Part shown: in pieces, positions 16,334 to 23,487 of the stretch
Position numbering within the stretch: position 1 is the stretch's first letter
Layout of the letters: every line of letters begins with the position of its first letter
Assembly: GCA_900766135.1 (NCBI GenBank)
Contig: CAAFUF010000003.1
Span: 124,001 to 188,000 of the forward strand
Origin: Paenibacillaceae bacterium
GTDB taxonomy: Bacteria; Bacillota; Bacilli; Paenibacillales; Paenibacillaceae
Direction of reading: 5' to 3'
Length of the DNA stretch: 64,000 nucleotides
Position numbers and translations under genes: made by a program
The notes under the pieces: model-generated
Told to the model about the DNA's origin: nothing
The model's database searches: none
What the model saw: the letters and a program-made list of their open reading frames with translations, nothing else

Positions 16334-16768
16334 TTAAACAGATGAGGCTTGGGCCGAAATCTCGTCCACAACGTCTTGCAGCGTTACGGCCGCCAGTGTG
16401 TTCTCCATTGCTTTTTGCGCCAGGAAGAAAATCGGTTCGATCGCCGATTGAATATTTTTGCCGACCGGACAATCCGGGTTGGGATGATCATGTACGGCAA
16501 ACAAGCCGTCTTCCTCCACGACATGCACGGCGCGGTAAACGTCAAGCAGCGAAATCTGATCTAGCTGCCTCGACAACTTGGCTCCGGGAACCCCCGTACG
16601 GACTTCCACCAATCCAGCTTTATTTAGCATGCCCATGATGCGGCGGATCACGACCGGGTTCGTGTTTACGCTGCCGGAGATATACTCCGAGGTACTGATC
16701 CCGTCCTTGTTGATTTCAAGCAGGGACAAGATATGAATGGCCACGGAAAATCTGGAGCTGATCGTCAT
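16334..16768 (-). CDS. Rrf2 family transcriptional regulator (YwnA-like)
   Basis: A 144-residue winged-helix regulator starting MTISSRFSVAIHILSLLEI, typical of Rrf2/YwnA proteins. It has one cysteine, C100 in HPNPDCPVG, at the place where many YwnA-like proteins keep a conserved cysteine. It lacks the three-cysteine cluster of Fe-S members such as IscR, so direct thiol sensing is more likely than an iron-sulphur cluster. A 17-bp dyad in its own promoter region (16798-16814) recurs before the downstream VOC gene, suggesting autorepression and control of that gene. Confidence 0.88.
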   Translation of the reverse strand: MTISSRFSVAIHILSLLEINKDGISTSEYISGSVNTNPVVIRRIMGMLNKAGLVEVRTGVPGAKLSRQLDQISLLDVYRAVHVVEEDGLFAVHDHPNPDCPVGKNIQSAIEPIFFLAQKAMENTLAAVTLQDVVDEISAQASSV

Positions 16769-16797
16769 GTTAAGCCGATCCCCCTTTCCATCGTCTT

Positions 16798-16814
16798 GTA
16801 ACCATATTAGTTAC
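16798..16814 (-). promoter_or_regulatory. Putative Rrf2 operator
   Basis: Dyad GTAACTAATATGGTTAC on the minus strand, 30 bases before the rrf2-family start codon. It shares its half sites and spacing with 16232-16248. Confidence 0.55.
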
Positions 16815-16876
16815 TCAAGGAGGGGAATGTCAACCGCCTTTCTCACTGAAAGGGGTTAGATTCGCTGCTTCTCCTT

Positions 16877-17662
16877 CTATTTTCCGTCAAGGAGGTTGCC
16901 CAGGCCGCCTAACAGGCTGCCTTCATCCTTACGTCCCGAGTAACGGGACGCGGACAACACGCGGTCCGCCAAACGGCTGAACGGCAGCGATTGCACCCAG
17001 ACTTTGCCGGGGCCGCGCAACGTCGCGAAGAACAGCCCTTCCCCGCCGAACAAGGCGGTCTTCACGCCTTTGACGAATTCGATATCATAGTCGACCGAAG
17101 CCGTCATGGCGACCAAACAGCCGGTATCGAGGCGCATCACCTCACCGGGGGCCAAATCTCTTTCGATCACCAGTCCTCCGGAATGCACGAAGGCTAACCC
17201 GTCGCCTTCGATTTTCTGCATGATGAAGCCTTCTCCGCCAAAAAAGCCGGTGCCGAGCTTGCGCTGGAATTCGATTCCGACGGACACGCCTTTGGCTGCG
17301 CACAGGAAAGCGTCTTTCTGACAGATGATCTTCCCGCCGAGCATTTGCAGGTCGAGCGGTACGATTTTGCCGGGATACGGAGAAGCAAAGGTTACGGCCT
17401 GCCGGTTGTACCCGGCGTTCGTAAACACGGTCATGAACAAGCCCTCGCCAGTCAACAGCCGTTTGCCTGCCCCCATCAGCTTGCCCATGAGCCCGCCGCC
17501 TTGATTGCTGCCGTCGCCGAATATCGTCTCCATCCGAATATCCGGATCCATCATCATAAAGCTGCCGGCTTCGGCAACGACGCTTTCCCCCTGATCCAAA
17601 TGGACTTCCACGCATTGCATTTCGCTTCCGATAATCCGATAATCGATCTCATGCGCATTCAT
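16877..17662 (-). CDS. TIGR00266/AIM24 family protein
   Basis: A 261-residue beta-rich protein of the AIM24-like (TIGR00266) family, recognised from segments such as VVAEAGSFMMMDPDI, GEGLFMTVFTN and the repeated FFGGEGF/FGGEGLFFATL glycine-rich motifs. The family forms beta-helix barrels related to tryptophan RNA-binding attenuator folds. No biochemical role is established. It lacks a signal peptide. GGAGGCG precedes the ATG. It lies alone, between the rrf2-family gene and an isochorismatase-like gene, both separate units. Confidence 0.85.
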   Translation of the reverse strand: MNAHEIDYRIIGSEMQCVEVHLDQGESVVAEAGSFMMMDPDIRMETIFGDGSNQGGGLMGKLMGAGKRLLTGEGLFMTVFTNAGYNRQAVTFASPYPGKIVPLDLQMLGGKIICQKDAFLCAAKGVSVGIEFQRKLGTGFFGGEGFIMQKIEGDGLAFVHSGGLVIERDLAPGEVMRLDTGCLVAMTASVDYDIEFVKGVKTALFGGEGLFFATLRGPGKVWVQSLPFSRLADRVLSASRYSGRKDEGSLLGGLGNLLDGK

Positions 17663-17711
17663 GGATCGAATCGCCTCCCGATGATTATATTTTAATATGT
17701 AAGGTCATGAA

Positions 17712-18200
17712 TTAAGCTTGTTTCAAAATAGCTCGAATCACAGAGTAGCTGATCAGGCTGCGATCCCGGTACACCGTAGCCACCGCATCGGGATGCTCCC
17801 CGAGGATGCCTTTTTGCAAAATGGCCGCGCCAAATCCGCGTTCCACCGCCCCGTTAAACGTAAAGGTGACGCAATGTTCGGCCGCAAACCCGCAGACCAC
17901 CACGAAATCGGTCTCTTGGTCGCGCAGAATCTGCTCAAGGTCGGTTTTCCAAAAAGAGTTGTTCCATGCCTTGGATATTCGCAGGTCGGATTCGACCAGC
18001 TTAACCTCAGGAATCACCTCGTATCCCGGCGTCCCCTCGCCCCCGTCCTTATCCTGGACCACGACGACGGGCCGTCCCGCCTCCCTGAACAAGTCGGCTA
18101 CGGCATTTATATACTCGCACGCCCCCGGGATTTCGCTTTGGATTCGCGGATGGTTCAAAAAGGCTTGCTGCATATCGATGATCAATAATGCCGGTTTCAT
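17712..18200 (-). CDS. Isochorismatase-like cysteine hydrolase
   Basis: A 162-residue cytosolic hydrolase. The catalytic triad is D9 (LIIDMQQ), K77 (ISKAWNNSF) and C110 (GFAAEHCV), as in nicotinamidase/isochorismatase-family enzymes that cleave amides or ureides. Substrate not determined. The longest reading frame begins 48 bases further upstream (18248), but AAAGGAGGAG sits just before the ATG at 18200 and that start gives the normal family N terminus, so I use 18200. Confidence 0.9.
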   Translation of the reverse strand: MKPALLIIDMQQAFLNHPRIQSEIPGACEYINAVADLFREAGRPVVVVQDKDGGEGTPGYEVIPEVKLVESDLRISKAWNNSFWKTDLEQILRDQETDFVVVCGFAAEHCVTFTFNGAVERGFGAAILQKGILGEHPDAVATVYRDRSLISYSVIRAILKQA

Positions 18201-18319
18201 GCCTGCTCCTCCTTTGTCGCCCGCTTTGGGGCGCCTAATTTCATACATTATACACGATCCATGGTCTTGCCGCCGATATTAGCCGCAGAAAGTTTTTTTG
18301 AAATTTCCGACGAAAGCGG

Positions 18320-18351
18320 TTGACCCTCACATTAATGTTAGGGTTTATAAT
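18320..18351 (+). promoter_or_regulatory. MerR-type promoter of the merR-trx operon
   Basis: TTGACC (18320-18325) and TATAAT (18346-18351) are 20 bp apart, with the imperfect dyad accctcac/gttagggt (18322/18338 arms) in the spacer. The over-long spacer and dyad are typical of promoters activated by a MerR-family protein, here probably autoregulation. Confidence 0.72.
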
Positions 18352-18380
18352 GAATCCAAGAAGGCAGGTGATTTGAAGCG

Positions 18381-18770
18381 ATGAGAATCGGTGAATTGTC
18401 CAAAGCTACCGGCGTCAGCATCCGCTCCCTTCGTTATTACGAAGAGCAAGGCTTGATTACCTCGCAGCGGCTGGATAACGGATACCGCGATTACCACAGC
18501 TTTTCGGCTGAACAGGTGAAGACGATCCAGTTCTATTTGAACCTGGGGCTTACAACGGAGCAAATCGCCGGCTTCCTGCATTGCGTAATGACCAGCAAAG
18601 AGGCGTTCTGCCGCGAGATCATGCCTGTTTACCGCAGCAAGCTGAAGGAAGTGAACGCCCAAATCGAGCTGCTGCAGGCGATCAAGGCCAATCTGGAGGA
18701 GCGGATCAGCCATATTTTAAGCGAAAACCCCGAAATGGAGATGAATGAGAATGGCAACGAAACGGATTGA
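18381..18770 (+). CDS. MerR family transcriptional regulator
   Basis: A 129-residue regulator with the N-terminal helix-turn-helix (RIGELSKATGVSIRSLRYYEE, residues 2-22) and a coiled coil (about 80-115). Two cysteines, C68 and C77, lie where metal- or redox-sensing MerR proteins carry their sensor residues, but the spacing fits no class I know. The C terminus overlaps the thioredoxin-like gene by 20 bases, so the pair is translated together and the MerR protein probably controls the thioredoxin through the promoter at 18320-18351. Confidence 0.9.
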   Translation: MRIGELSKATGVSIRSLRYYEEQGLITSQRLDNGYRDYHSFSAEQVKTIQFYLNLGLTTEQIAGFLHCVMTSKEAFCREIMPVYRSKLKEVNAQIELLQAIKANLEERISHILSENPEMEMNENGNETD

Positions 18771-19089
18771 ACATGAAAATGAGTTTGTACAGGCGTTACA
18801 AGCGCCGGGACTTACGCTCGTCGATTTTGACGCGCCTTGGTGCCCGCCGTGTAAGGTATTGTCGCCCATCCTGGATGAAATGCACGAGGAGTATGGCGGT
18901 GCCATTAACCTGCTGAAGGTCAACTGCGACGAGCTGCCGGCTTTGGCCTCGCAATTCGGCGTCATGTCGATGCCAACCGTGATCTTCTTCCATCAGGGCG
19001 AGCCTGTGGAGAAGCTGATCGGACTGCGGCCGAAGGAAGCTTATACGAGTTTGATCGCGAAGTACCCGTCCACCTCCCAAACGGCATAA
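18751..19089 (+). CDS. Thioredoxin family protein with a WCPPC active site
   Basis: A 112-residue thioredoxin fold. The active site is WCPPC (C31/C34) in place of the usual WCGPC, and the cis-proline is in SMPTV. No signal peptide, so cytosolic thiol-disulphide exchange is expected. A second proline between the cysteines usually shifts redox potential; the partner is unknown. An in-frame ATG at 18745 is also possible; 18751 is slightly better placed relative to the GGAG at 18735-18738. It overlaps the merR-family gene and is followed by a terminator. Confidence 0.92.
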   Translation: MATKRIEHENEFVQALQAPGLTLVDFDAPWCPPCKVLSPILDEMHEEYGGAINLLKVNCDELPALASQFGVMSMPTVIFFHQGEPVEKLIGLRPKEAYTSLIAKYPSTSQTA

Positions 19090-19102
19090 AGGAATGGAAA
19101 TG

Positions 19103-19155
19103 AAAAGAAGCAGCCAGGTACCGATGGATGAATCGGCGACCGACTGCTTCTTTTT
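19103..19155 (+). terminator. Rho-independent terminator of the merR-trx operon
   Basis: Long stem gaagcag...ctgcttc with inner ccgat/atcgg pairing, followed by five T. Confidence 0.85.
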
Positions 19156-19197
19156 GCATAAAGGATGGCGCTCTTCTTGAGGATGACTTTCATCTTT

Positions 19198-19665
19198 TCA
19201 TTCGTAAACATGAATATCGCGGAGTTGTTTGGCTTGCTCGATATAAGGCCCCTCCGACAAGTTGTTGAATGCCAGATGGGTAGCCCGCAAACTAAGCAGC
19301 TGGTCGCCGGGTTTAAGGCCAAATTCCCGCCATGTCGTTAGCGGCAGCGTAAAATACCCTTTGCTGTTCAAATAAACCCAGCAGAACATGCGTTCCTTAA
19401 AGGTAATGGCCTCCCCCTCCGGTATGGCGAACTGCTGAAGTTGAGGAATGCTGGCGAAAATCGTGGCAAGCGGCGAGTTGGCAATCAGTTCTTTGCAAAC
19501 GACGCTAAAGCCTTTGGCCGTATTCCGGCCCGTCATCAAAATAATGTTGGAGTCCGGGCGAATCTGGTACTCATGCAGGGCTTGATCCGGAAGGTAAAAC
19601 GATCCGTCGGGAAGAATTTTGCTCCATGCGTAAAAGTACTTCCCGCCTTTGGCATTAACTGCCAT
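19198..19665 (-). CDS. Unrecognised protein with two AbrB/SpoVT-like hairpin segments
   Basis: A 155-residue protein with no family name I can give. Two segments look like the swapped-hairpin pattern of AbrB/SpoVT/MazE proteins: residues about 14-44 (SKILPDGSFYLPDQALHEY...) and about 95-126 (VYLNSKGYFTLPLTTWREF..., ending LKPGDQLLSL). Each has strand, Gly turn, strand, LP, then a short helix and PGD/RPDS. A single-chain tandem would act as an internal dimer. DNA binding is only inferred. The ATG at 19674 abuts the GGGGG site, so the ATG at 19665, 9 bases away, is preferred. Confidence 0.7.
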   Translation of the reverse strand: MAVNAKGGKYFYAWSKILPDGSFYLPDQALHEYQIRPDSNIILMTGRNTAKGFSVVCKELIANSPLATIFASIPQLQQFAIPEGEAITFKERMFCWVYLNSKGYFTLPLTTWREFGLKPGDQLLSLRATHLAFNNLSEGPYIEQAKQLRDIHVYE

Positions 19666-19830
19666 ATATATCATCCCCCGAGCGTAATGAATATCTATCT
19701 AGAGGCATTCAACCCGTCAGCGTGCCGACTTATTGAATCCCTACTTAATAGAATAATCATCGCCCAATCGCGGGGGCGCGAGATATGATTTTAATCACCT
19801 TGGAGGCCATTTGGAATAAGATTGGTAATC

Positions 19831-20916
19831 CTATTCGGTCAGCTCTTCGATTTTCTCGGCAAAATACAGTTTATGCACTTTAAGCACGATAATTTTCAGC
19901 GTCATGTAAATGGGAATGGCTAAAATCATGCCCAGGATGCCTCCGAAATCCCCGGCCACCAGCAACAGGACGATCGTTGTTAAAGGATGAATGTTGATCG
20001 TCTTGCCGTAAATGTACGGGGAGATCAAATTGCCTTCGACTTGCTGCGCAAGCACCACGATGAGGATGACCCAGACCACCATGGACGGAGACACCGTAAA
20101 GGCCACGATCACGCAAGGAATCGCTCCCAGCAACGCGCCGAAATACGGGATGAAGTTAAACAGCGCCCCAACGACCGCGAGCAGCAAAGGATACGGCAAG
20201 CCGATCAGCCAGAAACCGATGAAGCTCATAAAGGCGAGCAGCACGGCGCTGATCATCCGTCCGGCGATAAATCCCTTCAGCATGTTGTCGATTTCATGAA
20301 TGACGCTCGCTCCGTCGCGCCGGTACCGAACCGGCAGCATCCGCACCAGGGACGGCGTGACCCGCTCGTCTTCCTTCAGCATGTAATATAGAAGGATCGG
20401 AACGGTACCCACGACGATGACGAAATCGTTCAGAAAGGTCACCACATGCGACAAATAACCGGAGATGGCTTCCATGGCCGAGTTCAGGTATTCCGTGACT
20501 TTGTTCATCAATTCCGGGCTTGTCTCGTTCGACACCATCGAGAAATAACGGTTGTTGCGGAAGTCATTCATCTGCGATTGCACGCCGTTGATCAGCTTCG
20601 GCACGTTATTCATGAATTCGATGATCTGCTTCTGCAGCGGCGGCCAAACGACGATCAGGAAGATCGTGATCACTCCGGCAAACAGCAGATAGATCAGCAG
20701 GATCGAAAGCATCCGGTTCAGCATCTTGCGTTCCAGGAACTGCACGATCGGCCGAAGCAAGTAATAAAGAAATCCGGAGATCGTCAACGGGACGATTAAA
20801 ATGGATACCAAGGTCTCCACCGGATTAAAGATAAAGCTGACCTTGGACAACAAATAAATAATGGTCAACGCCATAATGATCCCCAGCGACGTTCGGTAGA
20901 ACGGGTGTTGCCACAC
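19831..20916 (-). CDS. AI-2E family transporter (UPF0118/PerM-like)
   Basis: A 361-residue membrane protein with about eight hydrophobic helices in the arrangement of the AI-2E family: two N-terminal helices, one near 75-95, an extracytoplasmic segment (about 100-150), then clustered helices with the motif FNFIPYFGALLGAIP. Members have been proposed to export autoinducer-2 or to act as sodium/proton antiporters; neither can be decided here. The start is a GTG with GGAGGAG 5 bases upstream. A small hypothetical gene lies 48 bases upstream on the same strand and may be co-transcribed. Confidence 0.88.
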   Translation of the reverse strand: MWQHPFYRTSLGIIMALTIIYLLSKVSFIFNPVETLVSILIVPLTISGFLYYLLRPIVQFLERKMLNRMLSILLIYLLFAGVITIFLIVVWPPLQKQIIEFMNNVPKLINGVQSQMNDFRNNRYFSMVSNETSPELMNKVTEYLNSAMEAISGYLSHVVTFLNDFVIVVGTVPILLYYMLKEDERVTPSLVRMLPVRYRRDGASVIHEIDNMLKGFIAGRMISAVLLAFMSFIGFWLIGLPYPLLLAVVGALFNFIPYFGALLGAIPCVIVAFTVSPSMVVWVILIVVLAQQVEGNLISPYIYGKTINIHPLTTIVLLLVAGDFGGILGMILAIPIYMTLKIIVLKVHKLYFAEKIEELTE

Positions 20917-20964
20917 GTTTGCTCCTCCTCTCCCTCACTTCCGTCTCCGACGGTAGTTTACGGA

Positions 20965-21237
20965 TCAATCCTCCGGCAACGTATCCAGCGCGGCGTCCAG
21001 CAAGGCATCAAACCATTCGTCGTCTTCCTCGATCCTCGCATCAACCGCAAGAAACTGCTCCTCAATGCCCGGCTCACCGGCATAATGCAGGCTGTAATCC
21101 CAATCCTTCCCCTTCTGGCTGAAAAACGTAATTTCATAGCCGGCCTTGTGCGAGCTCACTTCGAAGACGGTTTTACCGATGTAGGATCCGTCCTCCTCCC
21201 GGCGCATTTCCGCGTGAACAATGGTCAATTCGTTCAT
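20965..21237 (-). CDS. Small acidic hypothetical protein
   Basis: A 90-residue soluble, acidic protein (starting MNELTIVHAEMRREEDGSYIG and ending in an acidic helix, WFDALLDAALDTLPED). I do not recognise a family. A TTG at 21243 with AAGGAG 5 bases upstream is an alternative start adding two residues. It sits just upstream of the AI-2E family gene on the same strand. Codon use and the ribosome site support a real gene. Confidence 0.75.
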   Translation of the reverse strand: MNELTIVHAEMRREEDGSYIGKTVFEVSSHKAGYEITFFSQKGKDWDYSLHYAGEPGIEEQFLAVDARIEEDDEWFDALLDAALDTLPED

Positions 21238-21340
21238 GTGCAACGTAACTCCTTTTTATGGGACAGTCTCATTGCAATATCGTATCATGTTTCGGGTGAA
21301 TATCAAATGCAGAACTTGAGGCGCCGCTTTCGTTCCGACA

Positions 21341-21370
21341 TTACAATTTCGTTCCCGAATGGTGTATGAT
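21341..21370 (+). promoter_or_regulatory. Sigma-A-like promoter of the aminopeptidase gene
   Basis: TTACAA (21341-21346) and TATGAT (21365-21370) with an 18-bp spacer, 41 bases before the start codon. Confidence 0.5.
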
Positions 21371-21410
21371 AAGACAATAACCTATTTCCAAAGTATGGAG
21401 GAGACCGTAT

Positions 21411-22643
21411 ATGTCCGATTTTCAAACGAAACTGGAAAAATATGCAGAACTGGCCGTCAAAATAGGCGTGAACGTGCAACCCGGCCAAACTTTGATCATC
21501 AACGCTACCATCGATTGCGCGGAGCTCGTCCGTCTCATCGTCAAGCAAGCTTATGAAGCCGGAGCTCGATTCGTCAAAGTCAACTGGAGCGACGATGTGG
21601 TCACCCGTCTTCGCTATGACATGGCTGCCGAGGAATCCTTCCTGGACGAGCCGAAATGGTATGCCGGCGAAATGCTGGAGTACGTGGAAAACGGGGCAGC
21701 CGTGCTGCACGTGATCTCGTCCGACCCTGACTTGCTCAAAGGGGTTTCCACCGAACGCCTTACCAACCATCAGAAAACGTACGGCAAAGCGATGAGCAAA
21801 TACCGCGAAATGCAGATGTCCGACAAATTCAGCTGGTCGATCGTTGCGGTTCCCTCCAAGGTTTGGGCGGATAAAGTATTCCCCGACCTTCCCGAAGAGC
21901 AACGCACCCAGGCCTTGTGGGAGGCCATCTTCCGTACGGTACGCCTGGATCAACCGGACCCGATCGCCGCTTGGCAGCAGCACATCGATAATTTGACGCA
22001 AAAGTCCGACTATTTGAACGCCAAGCGTTACAAGAAGCTGCATTATAAAGCGCCCGGGACCGACCTCACGATCGAGCTGCCGGAAGGTCACCTGTGGGTC
22101 GCTGCCGAAAGCATCAACGCTCAGGGCCATACCTTCCTGGCCAATCTGCCAACCGAGGAAGTTTTCACCGCTCCGCATAAAACCGGGGTGAACGGTACGG
22201 TGGCTGCCACGAAGCCGCTTAGCTACCGGGGCACCATCATCGACCGATTCTCGTTAACTTTTGAAAACGGACGTATCGTGGAGTATCAGGCCGAAGTTGG
22301 TGCCGACGTCCTGAAGCAGCTCGTAGAGCTGGACGAAGGTTCGCATTATCTGGGAGAGGTCGCGTTGGTGCCGCATAACTCCCCTATCTCGCAATCGGGC
22401 ATTTTGTTCTACAATACGCTGTTCGACGAGAATGCCTCCAATCACTTGGCGATCGGCAACGCATACGCCTTTAACCTGGAAGGCGGGAAATCAATGTCCC
22501 AGGATGAACTGTCGCAGCGCGGGTTGAATTCCAGCTTGGCGCACGAGGACTTTATGGTCGGATCCGCTGAGATGGATATTTTCGGCGTCACCGCAGACGG
22601 CAAGGAAGAACCGATCTTCGCAAAAGGCAACTGGGCATTCTAA
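21411..22643 (+). CDS. M29 family metallo-aminopeptidase (AmpS/AmpT-like)
   Basis: A 410-residue cytosolic aminopeptidase releasing N-terminal residues from peptides with a two-metal centre. The family's metal-ligand stretches are all present: Glu in PTEEVFTAPHKTGVNG, Glu in HYLGEVALVPHNSPIS, His in ENASNHLAIGNAY, and His/Asp in LAHEDFMVGSAEMDIFG. Length matches AmpS of Bacillus. GGAGGAG precedes the ATG. Own promoter and a very strong terminator make it a single-gene unit. Confidence 0.95.
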   Translation: MSDFQTKLEKYAELAVKIGVNVQPGQTLIINATIDCAELVRLIVKQAYEAGARFVKVNWSDDVVTRLRYDMAAEESFLDEPKWYAGEMLEYVENGAAVLHVISSDPDLLKGVSTERLTNHQKTYGKAMSKYREMQMSDKFSWSIVAVPSKVWADKVFPDLPEEQRTQALWEAIFRTVRLDQPDPIAAWQQHIDNLTQKSDYLNAKRYKKLHYKAPGTDLTIELPEGHLWVAAESINAQGHTFLANLPTEEVFTAPHKTGVNGTVAATKPLSYRGTIIDRFSLTFENGRIVEYQAEVGADVLKQLVELDEGSHYLGEVALVPHNSPISQSGILFYNTLFDENASNHLAIGNAYAFNLEGGKSMSQDELSQRGLNSSLAHEDFMVGSAEMDIFGVTADGKEEPIFAKGNWAF

Positions 22644-22655
22644 TCTGAGAAATTC

Positions 22656-22703
22656 AAAGCGCCCCTTTTAGCAGAATCGCTCTGCTAAAAGGGGCGCTTT
22701 TTT
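22656..22703 (+). terminator. Strong Rho-independent terminator
   Basis: A perfect 20-bp stem (22656-22675 with 22681-22700) around a 5-base loop, followed by T residues. Ends the aminopeptidase transcript. Confidence 0.93.
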
Positions 22704-22874
22704 CATGTAAAACAGATTTAGGATTCTTATTCTATTTGTAGAAACCTGACGAAACAGATCTCATTTTTGTTGTATTTATGGTAAAACGTTCCTTTTATTG
22801 TGAATCTAGAGTAAAATCGGGATAGAGCGATTGCTAGAATCTGGATTTCGGATACGAGATGGAGAGGTAACTTT

Positions 22875-23462
22875 ATGGCCAGTCGGTTACAGTGTTTGCT
22901 TACCGCCAATTACTTGGAGCTGCCCGAACAAGTGCAGGAAGAAGTCTACTATGCCTATATGGATTTGGTATACGGCACAGTTTATTATATGGTGAAGGAT
23001 CATCAAGCTACCGAGGACATTATTCAGGATGCGTTCCTGATGGTTGCCCTCAAGAAGCCGGCCTTCGATAACGAAAGCAGCTTGCGCGCCTGGTTGAAAA
23101 CGGTCTCGCGGAATATGGCCATCACCTACTTGAGAAAGAATCGGAAACATGATTGTACCGTCGACTCGGACGGTGCCATACAAGAGATCGCCGCGACGGC
23201 TTGGCGGGAGGATTCCGTAGAGGGCTGCGTGGAGACCAAGCTGTTGGAAGAAACGATCTGTTCGTATTTGCACCATATTAAACCGGAGTATCGGATGTTG
23301 CTTGAATACCGCTGGAAGCAAGGGCTCAGCTATAAAGAAATTGCCGATCGGATGGGGTTATGCGAAAATCTCGTCCGTCAGCGGTTATATCGGACCCGAG
23401 AGGGAATCAAGAAGATGCTGAATAAGGAATGGGAAGAACAAAAACCGGATGCCTCCCTATAA
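22875..23462 (+). CDS. ECF-type RNA polymerase sigma factor
   Basis: A 195-residue extracytoplasmic-function sigma factor. Region 2 spans about 25-95 (DLVYGTVYYMVKDHQATEDI, then the RAWLKTVSRNMAITYLRK core) and region 4 about 135-185 with the helix-turn-helix LSYKEIADRMGLCENLVRQR. It directs RNA polymerase to a small regulon. No anti-sigma factor is adjacent: the next gene is convergent and the upstream gene is an aminopeptidase with its own terminator. GAGAGGT precedes the ATG. An unusual 231-base upstream region holds no other gene. Confidence 0.92.
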   Translation: MASRLQCLLTANYLELPEQVQEEVYYAYMDLVYGTVYYMVKDHQATEDIIQDAFLMVALKKPAFDNESSLRAWLKTVSRNMAITYLRKNRKHDCTVDSDGAIQEIAATAWREDSVEGCVETKLLEETICSYLHHIKPEYRMLLEYRWKQGLSYKEIADRMGLCENLVRQRLYRTREGIKKMLNKEWEEQKPDASL

Positions 23463-23482
23463 ACGAGGCATCCGGTTTTATT
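23441..23482. terminator. Bidirectional terminator between sigma factor and CNNM gene
   Basis: Perfect 15-bp stem aaaaccggatgcctc/gaggcatccggtttt, with T runs in both directions. It overlaps the 3' end of the sigma factor gene. Confidence 0.9.
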
Positions 23483-23487
23483 TTGAT

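Noticed and set aside
21303..22178. 291-residue antisense frame across the aminopeptidase gene
   Set aside because: No ribosome site or known motif, and it lies entirely opposite a clear M29 aminopeptidase.
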